A DNA stretch of 64,000 nt from Levilactobacillus acidifarinae DSM 19394 = JCM 15949 (GCF_001434835.1 NZ_AZDV01000026.1:462073-526072), one strand, 5' to 3'; counted from the first letter of the stretch, positions 16,151 to 26,250 are shown. The notes: generated by a model from the letters alone, not told the origin. Numbers and translations are program-made.

Positions 16151-16690
16151 ATGAACGGACAAGAACGTTTAGCTGAACAATCACGGCAGATGCTGGTCGA
16201 CGCGTTATTTACCTTACTCGCCGACAACCACTACGGCGAAATCACGGTCACGGATTTGACCACCCAAGCCCAACTCGCCCGGCGAACCTTTTACCGGTCC
16301 TTCGCGAATAAAGACGACCTACTAGCCTTTTATGGCAACCGGCTCTTACGTCAGTACCAGTCCGCGCGTCAAGCGAATCTGACCACTACCCCTGATTTAC
16401 AGACCGCCATGACCTTTTTCTTTCAATTCTGGTGGCCCGAACGCCAGCGGCTACGCTTGCTCATTCGCCAAAACCTATTCATGGGCTTGCTGACCCAGTC
16501 TCGGGTCGCCCTAACCCCCCAAGATTTAGGGCTAAACCCAGTCTCAACCACCGCTTACCTCACCAATTTTCTCATCGGCGGGTTATGGACCACCCTCAAT
16601 GCCTGGATGGCTCAGGAGACCCCCGAGCCACCCGCAGTGATCGCCCAAACCCTACTGCAGGAATTGAGTCAATTGCCGACACAACCCTAG
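16151..16690 (+). CDS. TetR/AcrR-family transcriptional regulator
   Basis: The 179-residue protein carries the TetR helix-turn-helix ALFTLLADNHYGEITVTDLTTQAQLARRTFYRSFANKDDLL (residues ~20-60, here in pieces: ITVTDLTTQAQLARRTFY is the DNA-contacting part). The C-terminal half is the variable ligand/dimer domain; the helix pattern resembles short TetR_C_33-type regulators. The ATG at 16151 follows AGGAGG by 7 nt; the in-frame GTG at 16133 is inside the operator. No target gene is adjacent: upstream is a terminated gene, downstream is glyS in opposite orientation. It may control itself and distant genes. Confidence 0.82.
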   Translation: MNGQERLAEQSRQMLVDALFTLLADNHYGEITVTDLTTQAQLARRTFYRSFANKDDLLAFYGNRLLRQYQSARQANLTTTPDLQTAMTFFFQFWWPERQRLRLLIRQNLFMGLLTQSRVALTPQDLGLNPVSTTAYLTNFLIGGLWTTLNAWMAQETPEPPAVIAQTLLQELSQLPTQP

Positions 16691-16699
16691 CCATCACGC

Positions 16700-16748
16700 A
16701 AAAAGCGGATCGTTTACCCAGTTTGTTCGGGTAAACGATCCGCTTTTT
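16700..16748. terminator. Bidirectional terminator between the TetR gene and glyS
   Basis: AAAAAGCGGATCGTTTACCC and its exact reverse complement enclose a 9-base loop, giving A and U tracts on both sides. It serves convergent genes. Confidence 0.9.
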
Positions 16749-16767
16749 AATTTAAATTAAGTTTAAC

Positions 16768-18843
16768 TTATTTCACAACCAATTGATCCAAGTCCCCTAA
16801 TTCCAGGGCTAACCGAGCCAACCGGCTGAGTTCAGCCAAGCGGTTGTTCCGCACGGCCTCGTCGTCGGCCATAACCATCGTGGCTTCGAAGTAGTCCGCG
16901 ATGGCTGGTTGAACGGCAACTAAGGCTGCGTATAAGGCCTTAAGCCCTTGCGGTGCCGCCTGAGCCACGTCGTCAATTCCTTGGTGTAATTCACCTTCAC
17001 TGGCGTTTTCGAACTTGTCAGCAGAGATGGTCACACTAGCGATGTCCTTCGGCGCCTTTTGGGACAACCGAATCACCCGCGTCAACGATTCAATGACCGC
17101 CTTGAAGTTCTCATCGGCCGCGTGGGTCGTCAGGATATCCGCCGCAGTAAAGAGGTCGGTAATATCACTACTACTGCCACCCAAGACGGCATCGATGATG
17201 TCGTGGCGCACCTTGGTGCCGCGCAACATCTTCCGGACCCGTTCCTTGATGAAGTCCACGACCGCATCAATTTGACTAGCTTGGTTCAACTTCGGTGCCA
17301 CGTTAGCGACCTCTTCGGCCGAGATAAAGGCCGTTGCTAGATCCGCAACTGGCAGCGACCAATTCTGATCAGTGGCAATCCGCACAATCCCCGTGGCTTG
17401 GCGCCGCAAGGCATACGGGTCGTTGGACCCACTCGGAATCATTCCCGCCGCAAAGAACGTCAGAATGCTGTCGAATTTGTCGGCTAAGGCCAAGACTGCA
17501 CCGGGGACGGAAGCCGGTAAGGCCCCATCGGCCGAGATTGGTTCGTAGTGTTCCCGAATGGCTTGGGCCACCGCGGGATCTTCGCCGTTCAACAACGCGT
17601 ACTTTTCACCCATGACCCCTTGAAGTTCGGCAAATTCGCCAACCATCCCGGTCACCAGGTCAAACTTGTAAATTTGGCTGGCCCGAACGGCCGCCTTGGT
17701 TTGTGCGTCGTTTAAGCCCAATCGGTCGGCTAACACGGTCACGATGGCTTCAACTCTGGTCATCTTTTCGGCCATGGTACTGATCTTATCGTGGAAACTA
17801 ACACTCTTCAGCCGTTCCACGTAGTCGGCAATGGTCTTCTTCTGGTCTTCCTTGTAGAAGAACATCGCGTCTTCAAGGCGTGCCGTTAAGACCTTTTCGT
17901 TCCCCGCCACCACGTTTTGGAGGTCGTGGTCGGTCCCGTTACGAACCGAGATGAAGTTTGGCAATAACTCACCGGCTTGGTTCCGCGCGTAGAAGAACCG
18001 TTGGTGATCTCGCATGGACGTGATCAACACTTCTTCGGGAATCGTCAGGTACTTTTCGTCAAAGCTACCGGCAAAGGCGGTTGGCCATTCGACCAAGTTG
18101 TTCACCTCTTCGAGTAACCCGGCGTCGACGTTGATCGTCCAGTCGTGATCCGTCGCAATCTTTTCGATCTGCTTTTTGATGAGCTCCTTACGCTTGTCCG
18201 CATCGGCAATCACGAATTCGCTGGTCAAGGCTTCCTCGTAGTCGGCAGCCGTGGCTAAGGAAATTTCCTTACCCAGGAACCGGTGACCGCGCGTTAGCCG
18301 ATCGGTGGTTACGTCGAGAATACTAAACGGAATGACCGTGGCGTCTAGCAAGGCCACCAGCCACCGAATGGGCCGGATGTATTCGAAGTGGTGGGTACCC
18401 CACTTCATCATGGTCGGGAAGGTCATCGCCATGATGATTTCGCGTAACCCGGCCAAAACTTCGGCGACCGGCTTACCGGCGATAAACTTATCCACGTAGA
18501 CGTATTCGGTCCCCTTAAATTCCTTGAAGACAATGTCGTCGGGCGTTAGGCCCTGGCCGCGGGTAAACCCAATGGCCGGTTTCGTCCAGTTACCGTCAGC
18601 GTCCTGGGCGATCTTCTTCGCCGGACCCTTGACGGATTCACTGATATCGTCTTGCTTATCGGCCAAACCCGTGATTTCTAACGCTAACCGCCGGGGCGTC
18701 GAAAACGGCTTGATGGCGTCATAGCTGATTCGTTCGTCCTTCAAGTAATCGGCAACGCGCTTCTGAAGTTGCCGGATGGCTGGCGTTACCACGTGGGCTG
18801 GCATTTCTTCTAACCCAATTTCTAGTAAAAATGTGTGTGCCAT
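16768..18843 (-). CDS. glyS: Glycyl-tRNA synthetase beta subunit
   Basis: GlyS is the beta chain of the alpha2beta2 glycyl-tRNA synthetase and contributes tRNA binding. The 691-residue protein starts [19 protein letters not shown], the hallmark opening, and contains [14 protein letters not shown], an HD-like region ([16 protein letters not shown]) and a C-terminal anticodon-binding helical domain. Its ATG overlaps the glyQ stop by one base (TAATG), so the two subunits are translated together. Expression should follow the T-box upstream of glyQ. Confidence 0.96.
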   Translation of the reverse strand: MAHTFLLEIGLEEMPAHVVTPAIRQLQKRVADYLKDERISYDAIKPFSTPRRLALEITGLADKQDDISESVKGPAKKIAQDADGNWTKPAIGFTRGQGLTPDDIVFKEFKGTEYVYVDKFIAGKPVAEVLAGLREIIMAMTFPTMMKWGTHHFEYIRPIRWLVALLDATVIPFSILDVTTDRLTRGHRFLGKEISLATAADYEEALTSEFVIADADKRKELIKKQIEKIATDHDWTINVDAGLLEEVNNLVEWPTAFAGSFDEKYLTIPEEVLITSMRDHQRFFYARNQAGELLPNFISVRNGTDHDLQNVVAGNEKVLTARLEDAMFFYKEDQKKTIADYVERLKSVSFHDKISTMAEKMTRVEAIVTVLADRLGLNDAQTKAAVRASQIYKFDLVTGMVGEFAELQGVMGEKYALLNGEDPAVAQAIREHYEPISADGALPASVPGAVLALADKFDSILTFFAAGMIPSGSNDPYALRRQATGIVRIATDQNWSLPVADLATAFISAEEVANVAPKLNQASQIDAVVDFIKERVRKMLRGTKVRHDIIDAVLGGSSSDITDLFTAADILTTHAADENFKAVIESLTRVIRLSQKAPKDIASVTISADKFENASEGELHQGIDDVAQAAPQGLKALYAALVAVQPAIADYFEATMVMADDEAVRNNRLAELSRLARLALELGDLDQLVVK

Positions 18844-19769
18844 TATTTTGCCTCCTCAGAATCCGCTAATAATTTTTGCCGTAAGGCGTCGTCTTTGATC
18901 AACGGGAAGCCACGCTTCTTCCGTTCGGCCACGAACGCCTTGGCAATCGACCGGGCCATGTTCCGAATCCGGGACAAATAGCCGGCCCGTTCCGTTACGG
19001 AAACGGCCCCCCGTGCGTCCAACAGGTTGAAGGTGTGGCTACATTTGAGCACGTAGTCGTAGGCCGGGTGAACTAGGCCGTTGGCAATCTGCTTCTTGGC
19101 TTCGCCTTCGTATTCATCGAAGTGCCGGGACAACATGGCCTGGTCACTTTCTTCAAAACTGTACTTGGAGTGTTCGTATTCGGGTTCCTTGAAGATGTCC
19201 CCGTACTTCACACCATCGCCCCATTCCAGGTCGAAGACGGAGTTCACGTCTTGAATGTAAGATGCCAAGCGTTCCAACCCGTAAGTGACTTCGGAGGTCA
19301 CGGGATCCACCGTTTGGCCCCCAACCACTTGGAAGTAGGTGAACTGGGTAACTTCCATTCCGTCGAGCCAAACTTCCCAACCAACCCCGGCACAACCCAT
19401 GGATGGGTTCTCCCAGTTGTCTTCAACGAACCGAATGTCGTGTTCGAGCGGGTTGATGCCGAGTTCCTTCAAACTGTTCAGATAGAGTTCCTGAATGTTA
19501 TCGGGTGAGGGCTTCATGACCACTTGGAACTGGTGGTGTTGGTATAACCGGTTAGGGTTTTCCCCGTAACGACCGTCAGCCGGCCGCCGGGAAGGCTCAA
19601 CGTATGCCGCGTTCCAAGGTTCTGGTCCAATGGCCCGTAAGAACGTGTACGGACTCATGGTTCCGGCCCCTTTTTCGGTATCGTAAGCTTGCATCAGCAT
19701 GCAGCCCTGTGCGGACCAATACTGCTGTAACTTCAAAATAATCGCTTGCATGGACAGTTTTTCCGTCAT
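18843..19769 (-). CDS. glyQ: Glycyl-tRNA synthetase alpha subunit
   Basis: GlyQ holds the class II active site that activates glycine. The 308-residue protein starts [18 protein letters not shown] and has the motif 1-2 region [24 protein letters not shown] (in parts), and [19 protein letters not shown]. An open extension to 19844 runs back into the T-box terminator and is not coding. GGAGGAACGCATCC precedes the chosen ATG. Confidence 0.96.
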   Translation of the reverse strand: MTEKLSMQAIILKLQQYWSAQGCMLMQAYDTEKGAGTMSPYTFLRAIGPEPWNAAYVEPSRRPADGRYGENPNRLYQHHQFQVVMKPSPDNIQELYLNSLKELGINPLEHDIRFVEDNWENPSMGCAGVGWEVWLDGMEVTQFTYFQVVGGQTVDPVTSEVTYGLERLASYIQDVNSVFDLEWGDGVKYGDIFKEPEYEHSKYSFEESDQAMLSRHFDEYEGEAKKQIANGLVHPAYDYVLKCSHTFNLLDARGAVSVTERAGYLSRIRNMARSIAKAFVAERKKRGFPLIKDDALRQKLLADSEEAK

Positions 19770-19805
19770 GGATGCGTTCCTCCTTATTGATCTAAATAAG
19801 CACAC

Positions 19806-20024
19806 AAAAAAGTCCCCACGCGAATCTACACTAAAGAGATTCACGTAGGGACGAATTAATTTCGCGGTTCCACCCTACTTCTAGCCCAACGACTAGCAGC
19901 TTACTTGGAAACGACTCCGAATGCGCCAACGTTTCAGAATTACGCTTCGGCTTACACCGTCCCGAAGTCGCTACGTCGTTAATCCTGACACTTATTCATT
20001 CATCTTTGCCGACTTATTTAACTG
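19806..20024 (-). ncRNA. T-box riboswitch leader of glyQS
   Basis: The minus strand carries the conserved T-box sequence AGGGTGGAACCGCG (in 19863-19880), preceded by a long stem I region. It is followed by a terminator, GTCCCTACGTGAATCT pairing with AGATTCGCGTGGGGAC then TTTTTT (19806-19853). Uncharged tRNA-Gly would stabilise the antiterminator. Glycine codons that could be the specifier are GGA (19918-19916) or GGC (19927-19925); I could not decide from sequence alone. Confidence 0.93.
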
Positions 20025-20030
20025 TGATTA

Positions 20031-20059
20031 ATCATAAGCGTCTCAATCAATCTTGTCAA
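20031..20059 (-). promoter_or_regulatory. Promoter of the glyQS operon
   Basis: On the minus strand TTGACA (20059-20054), 17 bp and TATGAT (20036-20031) make a near-consensus promoter. The -35 overlaps the last codon and stop of recO. Confidence 0.8.
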
Positions 20060-20844
20060 TCATCATTGACCGGTGGATTTTGTAACCGCGGCGCCCAGGA
20101 TTGCATCTGATCCAAGAACCGTTTGCTCTTGGGGTGCACCCCAATTTGGCTCGCATAGATTTCGTCCATCAACTGCCGCAAAGCGTGCTCGGTACTGGGT
20201 TTGACCTTAATCTGGTGGACCTTATCTAAATCAATCACCGAAAATTGGCGCAGGTAATAAACCGTGCGCTGGCTCAGGTGTAACCGGTGCGGGTCGGCCG
20301 CCCAATGCTGTTGACACAACAAGCCACCATAACTTTCCGAATAGTCAAACGGCAAGTCGGTCCGGCCGCAGATGGCACAGCCCTGCAGCTGCGGGGCCAC
20401 CCCAAAGGCGGGCATCAACTGGATTTCCATGATATTGGTCACGATGGCTGGATTTTGCCCCTCATCGATTAATTCTAATGCCCGGTACACCCGGTGATAC
20501 CAGTCCGGTAAGGGTTGGCTATCCGGAAAGGCCACGTCCACTAAGCTCATGATGTAGGTGGCGTAGGCGTTCTTAAAGATGTCCTCGCCAATGCCCTGAA
20601 ATTGACTGGTCTCCCGGGGCGTGCGAATGTAGGATAACCCCGTATCGGCGATGTCACCCATATAACTCCCCACGGTAAACGGCAGGATATCGGCGGTCAT
20701 CTTAAAACCGCGCTTTTTAGCCCCCCGGACCAGAAACATCTTTTTACCAAACTCCTGCGTTAAAAATTTAACCAGGTAATCCCGTTCGGCATAATCGCGC
20801 CGAAACAGAAGGATGCCGTGAAAATCTGTGACGTGATGAGCCAT
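20056..20844 (-). CDS. recO: DNA repair protein RecO
   Basis: RecO anneals single strands and helps load RecA in the RecFOR gap-repair pathway. The 262-residue protein has the N-terminal OB fold (FHGILLFRRDYAERDYLVKFLT..., then LVRGAKKRG) and a zinc-type C-rich segment with GCAICGRTDLPFDYS...GLLCQQH (residues ~145-175). The start at 20844 (MAHHVTDFHG) lies 7 nt after AAGGAGGG; the ATG two codons earlier is too close. It follows era by 70 bp in the usual Firmicute order. Confidence 0.92.
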   Translation of the reverse strand: MAHHVTDFHGILLFRRDYAERDYLVKFLTQEFGKKMFLVRGAKKRGFKMTADILPFTVGSYMGDIADTGLSYIRTPRETSQFQGIGEDIFKNAYATYIMSLVDVAFPDSQPLPDWYHRVYRALELIDEGQNPAIVTNIMEIQLMPAFGVAPQLQGCAICGRTDLPFDYSESYGGLLCQQHWAADPHRLHLSQRTVYYLRQFSVIDLDKVHQIKVKPSTEHALRQLMDEIYASQIGVHPKSKRFLDQMQSWAPRLQNPPVNDD

Positions 20845-20914
20845 GGTCATCCCTCCTTAACTAAAACGGTGCTCAACGGTCAGACCCGCCAGCACCGCTT
20901 CTAAACGATTTATT

Positions 20915-21820
20915 TTAAATATCACTCTTCCGGTACCCGTAGGACTTCAACAGATTCGACTTATCCCGCCAACCGGGTTGGACCTTCACGAACAGTTGTA
21001 GGTAAACTGAACTTCCCAACAGGTGTTCGATATCTTGACGAGCCAGCGTCCCAATCTTCTTGAGCATGCTGCCACCCTTCCCGATCATGATACCCTTTTG
21101 GGTTGGGCGTTCGACGATGATCGTGGCTTCGATACGGACCTGATCATTCTTCTGGGTCTTCATGCTTTCAATTTCCACGGCCACGGAATGCGGCACTTCT
21201 TCGCGGGTCAACATGAAGATCTTTTCGCGAATCAGTTCACTGACCACGAACCGTTCGGGGTGATCCGTCAGCTGATCTTCGGGGTAATATTGGGGGCCGT
21301 GTGGCATCTGGTCCACTAGGTCACCCAAAAATTCGTCGACGTTATTGCCTTCCAACGCCGAAATCGGGTAGACGGCCTTCCACGGTAACGCCTTTTGGTA
21401 TTGGTCCATGACCTTCAATAAGTCGTCGGGATGGATCTGATCGATCTTGTTGATCAGTAAATAAACCGGCGCCTTAGCGTTCTTTAGGCGGTCGATGATG
21501 AAGTTATCCCCGGCGCCCCGCTTTTCGGCGGCATTGATCATGAACAAGATGGCGTCGACTTCGTTTAACGCGGACAGCGCCGACTTCACCATGTAGTCGC
21601 CCAGTTCCGTCTTGGGTTTGTGAACCCCCGGCGTATCAATGAACACGATTTGGGCGTCGTCGGTGGTATAGATTCCCTGAATCTTATTTCGGGTGGTCTG
21701 TGCCGTGTTCGACATGATGGCAATCTTTTGGCCGATGACCCGGTTTAGAAACGTGGATTTCCCCACGTTGGGCCGGCCGACGATTGCCACGAAGCCCGAT
21801 TTGTAATTTGGATTATCCAT
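20915..21820 (-). CDS. era: GTPase Era
   Basis: Era is an essential GTPase for 30S assembly that binds near the 3' end of 16S rRNA. The 301-residue protein shows GRPNVGKST (P-loop, about residue 15), the [10 protein letters not shown] switch I, DTPGVHKP (G3), NKID (G4) and SALEG (G5). The C-terminal KH domain contains [34 protein letters not shown] precedes the ATG. It sits in the conserved phoH-ybeY-dgkA-era-recO set. Confidence 0.97.
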   Translation of the reverse strand: MDNPNYKSGFVAIVGRPNVGKSTFLNRVIGQKIAIMSNTAQTTRNKIQGIYTTDDAQIVFIDTPGVHKPKTELGDYMVKSALSALNEVDAILFMINAAEKRGAGDNFIIDRLKNAKAPVYLLINKIDQIHPDDLLKVMDQYQKALPWKAVYPISALEGNNVDEFLGDLVDQMPHGPQYYPEDQLTDHPERFVVSELIREKIFMLTREEVPHSVAVEIESMKTQKNDQVRIEATIIVERPTQKGIMIGKGGSMLKKIGTLARQDIEHLLGSSVYLQLFVKVQPGWRDKSNLLKSYGYRKSDI

Positions 21821-21832
21821 AATATTTTCTCC

Positions 21833-22237
21833 TTAAAACCAGCGACTCAGCGCCGGTAACATCACTAAACAACCGACGACCACGGCAAATAACGCGGCGA
21901 GTAGCACGCCACCCGCCGCCACGTCCTTGGCCCGCTTGGCTAAGTCGTGATAGGTCTGACCCACGACGAGGTCAACCACGGCTTCCACGATGGTGTTTAA
22001 CGTTTCGGCAATCAGGACCAAAAAGATGGCCAACGTCAACCAAAGCCATTCGTTTAGGGTCAAGCGTAAGATGATCCCGGCAACGATGGCGAGACTGCCC
22101 ACCAGCAGGTGTTTCCGGAAATTACGCTCATAGCGGTAGAGGGCCTTTAACCCGTCAACGGCGTGCCCTAAGGACTGCCGAAACGCCCGGTTTTTGCCCG
22201 TTTGACGGGTCGGCTTATCGCTTGAGGCCATAGGCAT
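21833..22237 (-). CDS. dgkA: Diacylglycerol kinase family protein (probable undecaprenol kinase)
   Basis: Gram-positive members of this small membrane kinase family mainly phosphorylate undecaprenol, recycling the lipid carrier for wall synthesis. The 134-residue protein has the N-terminal surface helix, three membrane segments, and the family signature ALYRYERNFRKHL followed by LIAETLNTIVEAVVDLV (catalytic Glu region, about residue 80) and AKDVAAGGVLLAAL. The start overlaps ybeY by 23 bp; a second ATG two codons in is also possible. It is part of the phoH-ybeY-dgkA-era-recO operon. Confidence 0.9.
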   Translation of the reverse strand: MPMASSDKPTRQTGKNRAFRQSLGHAVDGLKALYRYERNFRKHLLVGSLAIVAGIILRLTLNEWLWLTLAIFLVLIAETLNTIVEAVVDLVVGQTYHDLAKRAKDVAAGGVLLAALFAVVVGCLVMLPALSRWF

Positions 22238-22703
22238 CTAAGATGTCGGCTTGCAGCTTAAACATGACCTTTTCGTCTTCCGGCTGCATGTGATCATACC
22301 CGTTTAAGTGCAGGAACCCGTGAACGACTAAGAACCCGAGTTCCCGTTCGTAGGAATGGCCCAGGTACTCGGCTTGTTCGCTGACCTTATCCATCGACAC
22401 GAAGATGTCCCCGATGTTTTCGGGAATCTCGGCCGCCAGTTCGTCGTCCATGACCAACGGAAAATCGTCATCGGCGGCTTCGTCATCTTCAATGGCAAAA
22501 CTAATCACGTCGGTGGCCCGGTCGACGCCCCGGTACTTTTTGTTGATCTCGTGAATATCTTCGTTGTTCATCAGCGTCACCGACATTTCGGTGTTATCTG
22601 CCAGTTTCAGGTAGTCCCCCGCAAACTGCAACACGTCTTGAATCATCTGAACGTGCTTGGCCGGGACGCCGGCTTGGGTCTTGTCGTAAATCTCTAAATC
22701 CAT
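22215..22703 (-). CDS. ybeY: Endoribonuclease YbeY (rRNA maturation factor)
   Basis: YbeY is a zinc endonuclease involved in 16S rRNA 3' maturation and ribosome quality control. The 162-residue protein carries the zinc motif HGFLHLNGYDH (about residues 129-139) and the upstream RGVDRATDVISFAI segment. The start abuts the phoH stop with one base shared. It overlaps dgkA downstream. All key residues are present. Confidence 0.95.
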   Translation of the reverse strand: MDLEIYDKTQAGVPAKHVQMIQDVLQFAGDYLKLADNTEMSVTLMNNEDIHEINKKYRGVDRATDVISFAIEDDEAADDDFPLVMDDELAAEIPENIGDIFVSMDKVSEQAEYLGHSYERELGFLVVHGFLHLNGYDHMQPEDEKVMFKLQADILDAYGLKR

Positions 22704-23689
22704 TATTTCTTAGCTCCATTTGGTTTAGTATCGTTGGCTTCGTAAGCGTTAATGATGCTGGCCACGACGGGATGTCGGACCACATCATCGGCACTAAAGG
22801 TCACAAAGGCAATGTGGCCCACGTTTTGTAAAATGTGTTGTGCTTGCACCAATCCCGATTGGGCATTGTGCGGTAGGTCAATTTGCGAGATGTCCCCGTT
22901 AACGATCATCTTCGAACCGAAGCCTAACCGCGTTAAGAACATCTTCATCTGAGAATTAGTCGTGTTTTGCGCTTCGTCCAAGATCACGAAGGCCGTTTCT
23001 AACGTCCGCCCCCGCATGTAGGCCAACGGTGCAATTTCAATCACTCCACGGTCCATCAACCGCGTGGTATGTTCGGCACCCAGGATGGCGTACAACGCGT
23101 CGTAGATGGGCCGCAAGTAAGGATCAACCTTTTCCTTGAGGTCCCCCGGTAAGAAGCCTAAGCTTTCGCCGGCTTCCACGGCGGGCCGCGTCAAGATGAT
23201 CTTTTCAACGTCGCCGTGTTTAAGCGCGGCAATCGCCATGACCACGGCCAGGTAGGTTTTCCCGGTCCCAGCCGGGCCAATCCCAAAGGTGATGTCGTTG
23301 TGCTTAATGGCGTCAATATATTGACGTTGGCCAAAGTTTTTGACCCGCACCGGTCGGCCCTTCGCATCGTGAATCAAGGTTTCGGTGTACAGGTCCTGGA
23401 AATATTCCAACGTTCCCCGTTCGGCCATCTTCATGGCACTCACGACATCGGCACTGTTCAACCGAATGCCCTTGGCCAAAAGCGTACTCATATTACGCAA
23501 AATATTGAGCGTCTGGTCAACCGCGGTGGCGTCACCCGCAACTTTGATTGAATTGCCGAAAGGCCGAATCGTCACGGACAGCCCCTCTTCCAATAAAGTG
23601 ACAAATTGATCCTGCGCACCCAACAAGGCCGCTTCGTCGGCCGGATGCTCCAAGATATATTCTTTTTCAATCATCGCGTTTTCAGTCAA
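22703..23689 (-). CDS. phoH: PhoH family ATPase
   Basis: PhoH-like proteins are cytoplasmic P-loop ATPases whose exact role, probably in RNA metabolism with YbeY, is unclear. Walker A is GPAGTGKTYLAVV (about residue 135) and Walker B is TAFVILDEAQNTT (about 235). I select the TTG at 23689-23687 (MTENAMIEKEYILEHP), 9 nt after AAAGGAG; the ATG at 23674 has no ribosome site at a proper distance, and the longer frame to 23785 runs over the promoter. Confidence 0.92.
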   Translation of the reverse strand: MTENAMIEKEYILEHPADEAALLGAQDQFVTLLEEGLSVTIRPFGNSIKVAGDATAVDQTLNILRNMSTLLAKGIRLNSADVVSAMKMAERGTLEYFQDLYTETLIHDAKGRPVRVKNFGQRQYIDAIKHNDITFGIGPAGTGKTYLAVVMAIAALKHGDVEKIILTRPAVEAGESLGFLPGDLKEKVDPYLRPIYDALYAILGAEHTTRLMDRGVIEIAPLAYMRGRTLETAFVILDEAQNTTNSQMKMFLTRLGFGSKMIVNGDISQIDLPHNAQSGLVQAQHILQNVGHIAFVTFSADDVVRHPVVASIINAYEANDTKPNGAKK

Positions 23690-23735
23690 ATACAGTTGCT
23701 CCTTTGTCTTAAAAATTAAGTGTACTGATACTTGA

Positions 23736-23763
23736 ATTTTAGCATACCACCGGGGATTGTAAA
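23736..23763 (-). promoter_or_regulatory. Promoter of the phoH-ybeY-dgkA-era-recO operon
   Basis: On the minus strand TTTACA (23763-23758), 16 bp and TAAAAT (23741-23736) precede phoH by about 45 nt. Confidence 0.6.
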
Positions 23764-23791
23764 AGGATTGACCGTTAAAAACCACTCGTCG

Positions 23792-24271
23792 TTAGCTTCC
23801 TTGATTCTCCGGGGACAACGCCTGCGTCAAAACCAAGCGGTCCCGCAGTTGAATCCCGTTCTCCCAGATGGGCAGAGAATACCGTTGGGTAAAGTAATCC
23901 GGTTCAACGGCCACGATGCGTAATCCACACTTTTGGTAGAGATAGAGGGGGCCTAAGCTGGTACTGCCTGTGGCCACTCGTAACGTGGTCTGGCCGTGCT
24001 CACTGCCCCATTGCTGGGCAAAATGAATGGCGGCCTGACCGATGCCGTGACGTTGTTTTTCGGGCAGCACTGCCAGATTGGTCACCTCTAACACGCGCTG
24101 TGGCCGCTCCGTGAGGACTAACACGCCGACCAACTCGTGGTGCCAGCTTAGCGCCACCCCGGTACTTTGGGGTAAATAGGTCATCACTTGGGACCACTCG
24201 GGATCAGCCTGTAAGAGCAAGTCTCGAATCGCCGGACTAACCGTCTGGAATCGTTCGTACTGTAAAAACAT
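23792..24271 (-). CDS. GNAT-family N-acetyltransferase
   Basis: The 159-residue protein has the GNAT fold: a central strand with LEVTNLAVLPEKQRHGIGQAAIHFA (acetyl-CoA pyrophosphate loop QRHGIG near residue 87) and a C-terminal YLYQKCGLRIV. The substrate cannot be assigned. AAGGAGG lies 7 nt before the ATG at 24271; the GTG two codons earlier falls next to it. It lies between yqeY and the phoH operon, all on the minus strand. Confidence 0.85.
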   Translation of the reverse strand: MFLQYERFQTVSPAIRDLLLQADPEWSQVMTYLPQSTGVALSWHHELVGVLVLTERPQRVLEVTNLAVLPEKQRHGIGQAAIHFAQQWGSEHGQTTLRVATGSTSLGPLYLYQKCGLRIVAVEPDYFTQRYSLPIWENGIQLRDRLVLTQALSPENQGS

Positions 24272-24332
24272 GGCCACGCCTCCTTACCAGAAAAGCCGCC
24301 GCGGACAACGGGCCCAGCGGTGGCTTGCGGAT

Positions 24333-24779
24333 TTACTTGTTTAGTTGGGCCTTAACGGTCTGGTTGACCAGGTTACCATCGGCCTTGCCCTTAACTTGGG
24401 GCATGACGGCGCCCATTACCTTACCGAAGTCTCCCATGCCAGTGGCACCGACCTTGGCGATGCTATCTGCCACGATCTTGGTGATTTCGTCGGCACTCAA
24501 TTGCTTAGGCGCATATTTTTCAACGATTTCGATTTCAGCTTTAACACCGGCGACCAAGTCGTCACGGTTACCCTTTTGGAATTCATCCAGAGATTCCTTC
24601 CGTTGCTTCAATTCCCGGGAGACCACCGTTAATTCTTCGTCGGGCGTCAAGTCGTGCCCCTGCTTAATCTTCTCGTTAGTCAAAGCGGCCTTCATCATCC
24701 GGACGACGTTTAAGGTCAACTTATCGTGGGCCTTCATGGCCGTCTTTAAATCCGTGTTCAGTTGGGCTTCTAAACTCAT
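24333..24779 (-). CDS. yqeY: GatB/YqeY domain protein
   Basis: The 148-residue protein matches the YqeY family, which resembles the tRNA-binding C-terminal domain of GatB; its role in the cell is unclear. Typical segments are LKTAMKAHDKLTLNVVRMMKAAL, ELKQRKESLDEFQKG and the C-terminal GMGDFGKVMGAVMPQVKGKADGNLV (in part). In many Firmicutes it lies next to rpsU and phoH, as here. AGGAGGAATTCGAC precedes the ATG. Confidence 0.93.
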   Translation of the reverse strand: MSLEAQLNTDLKTAMKAHDKLTLNVVRMMKAALTNEKIKQGHDLTPDEELTVVSRELKQRKESLDEFQKGNRDDLVAGVKAEIEIVEKYAPKQLSADEITKIVADSIAKVGATGMGDFGKVMGAVMPQVKGKADGNLVNQTVKAQLNK

Positions 24780-24930
24780 GTCGAATTCCTCCTAAATTAA
24801 GTTACTTTATTAGTTTACTACTTATTACCCGGCCCGTCAGTTTTCAGACCACGAGACTTGCCTTTCACTGCTAAACTGAGTACGCTGAAAACGGTTCGGT
24901 AACCTCACAATAGAAAGGACTTACTTGGTT

Positions 24931-25944
24931 ATGCATGCTATTGGTTATACGCAACATTTACCGTTAGACGATCCGCACGGCTTGATTGATTTTGACTTAC
25001 CGCAACCGACGCCGTTGGCCCATGATCTGCTGGTTCAGGTCACGGCCGTGTCCGTTAACCCCGTCGATTTAGCCGTCCGGGGCAACCACGACCCCTTAGA
25101 CCCTCAACACCCCACCGTGATCGGCTGGGACGCCTACGGGACCGTCACGGCGGTCGGCGCCGCCGTGACCCTGTTTCAACCCGGAGATGCCGTCTTTTAT
25201 GCCGGATCGTTCAAACGGCCCGGCAGTAACAGTGAGTACCAATTGGTCGACGAACGACTGGTGGGCCACGCGCCGACTAACCTGACCCCGGCGCAGAGCG
25301 CGGCCATGCCCCTCACGTCGCTGACTGCCTGGGAGGCCCTGTTCGAACAACTCGGCATCGACCCGCACGCCGACAACCATGGCCAGACGTTACTGGTGAT
25401 CAACGGGGCCGGTGGCGTCGGGTCCGTTGCCACCCAACTAGCCCACTGGGCGGGGCTGACCGTGATTGCCACGGCGTCGCGTCCGGAAACCATTGCCTGG
25501 ACGCAAGCACACGGCAGTGACGCCGTGGTGAACCACCGTGAAGACCTGGTGCCCCAGGTTCGTGAGTTAGGACACCAATACGTCGACTACGTCTTAGAAT
25601 TAAGTAACCTGAACCAACACTGGAACGAAATCGTGGATTTAATCAAACCCAGCGGCCACATCGTTTCGATCACGGGTAGTGACACTCCCATCGACTTGCG
25701 GGCGTTAAAAGCCAAACGCGCCACGTTTGCTTGGGAGTGGATGTACACCAAATCGTACTTCGAAACCCCCGATATGGTTAGCCAACATCAGATTCTAGAG
25801 GAAGTGCGCCAGCTACTCGATAACGGAACCCTCCAGTCAACACTGACCCAAACAATTCAACCGCTCAACGCCGAAAATCTGATGGCGGCCCATAAGTTGG
25901 TTGGGAGTCATCACATGATGGGCAAGGTCGTTTTAGAAAAATAG
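24931..25944 (+). CDS. Zinc-type alcohol dehydrogenase-like oxidoreductase (MDR family)
   Basis: The 337-residue protein is a medium-chain dehydrogenase/reductase of the quinone-oxidoreductase type. An N-terminal GroES-like domain (VSVNPVDLAVRG, near residue 44) is followed by a Rossmann fold with VINGAGGVGSVATQLA (NADPH loop, about 150). The structural and catalytic zinc cysteines are missing, so it is a zinc-free enzyme despite the family name. The substrate is unknown. The ATG at 24931 (MHAIGYTQHL) matches family starts; a TTG at 24925 is closer to AAAGGA and remains possible. It converges on rpsU. Confidence 0.85.
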   Translation: MHAIGYTQHLPLDDPHGLIDFDLPQPTPLAHDLLVQVTAVSVNPVDLAVRGNHDPLDPQHPTVIGWDAYGTVTAVGAAVTLFQPGDAVFYAGSFKRPGSNSEYQLVDERLVGHAPTNLTPAQSAAMPLTSLTAWEALFEQLGIDPHADNHGQTLLVINGAGGVGSVATQLAHWAGLTVIATASRPETIAWTQAHGSDAVVNHREDLVPQVRELGHQYVDYVLELSNLNQHWNEIVDLIKPSGHIVSITGSDTPIDLRALKAKRATFAWEWMYTKSYFETPDMVSQHQILEEVRQLLDNGTLQSTLTQTIQPLNAENLMAAHKLVGSHHMMGKVVLEK

Positions 25945-25949
25945 CGAAC

Positions 25950-25987
25950 AAAAAAATCCCTGATGTCTAAACATCAGAGATTTTTTA
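25950..25987. terminator. Bidirectional terminator between the oxidoreductase and rpsU
   Basis: AAAAAATCCCTGATGT, loop CTAA, ACATCAGAGATTTTTT gives A and U tracts on both sides of the stem. Confidence 0.85.
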
Positions 25988-26176
25988 TTAGAAACGACGC
26001 TTCTTAGCTTTACGCTTACGCGCTGCTTCTGACTTTAACTTTTTCTTCACACTTGGTTTTTCGTAAAATTCACGTTTCCGGTATTCTTGTAAAGTACCGT
26101 TACGGGAAACCGTACGTTTGAAGCGCCGAAGAGCGTCGTCAAAAGACTCGTTTTTGCGAACGACTGTCTTTGCCAT
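25988..26176 (-). CDS. rpsU: Ribosomal protein bS21
   Basis: bS21 is a small, highly basic 30S protein near the platform that aids start-site selection. The 62-residue product begins [20 protein letters not shown] and ends in a Lys/Arg-rich tail KRKAKKRRF, exactly the family pattern and length. GGAGGG precedes the ATG at 26176; upstream in-frame extension is not conserved. It is monocistronic with a near-consensus promoter, away from dnaG-rpoD. Confidence 0.97.
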   Translation of the reverse strand: MAKTVVRKNESFDDALRRFKRTVSRNGTLQEYRKREFYEKPSVKKKLKSEAARKRKAKKRRF

Positions 26177-26250
26177 TTGAAATTCCCTCCCTCCGAGCAC
26201 AAGTAATGACGCTGGTTGGAATCTTCCTACCAGCGTTACGGTTCTTAACC

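Noticed and set aside
19770-19844. N-terminal extension of GlyQ
   Set aside because: It would be encoded by the T-box terminator; the conserved start MTEKLS has a proper ribosome site.
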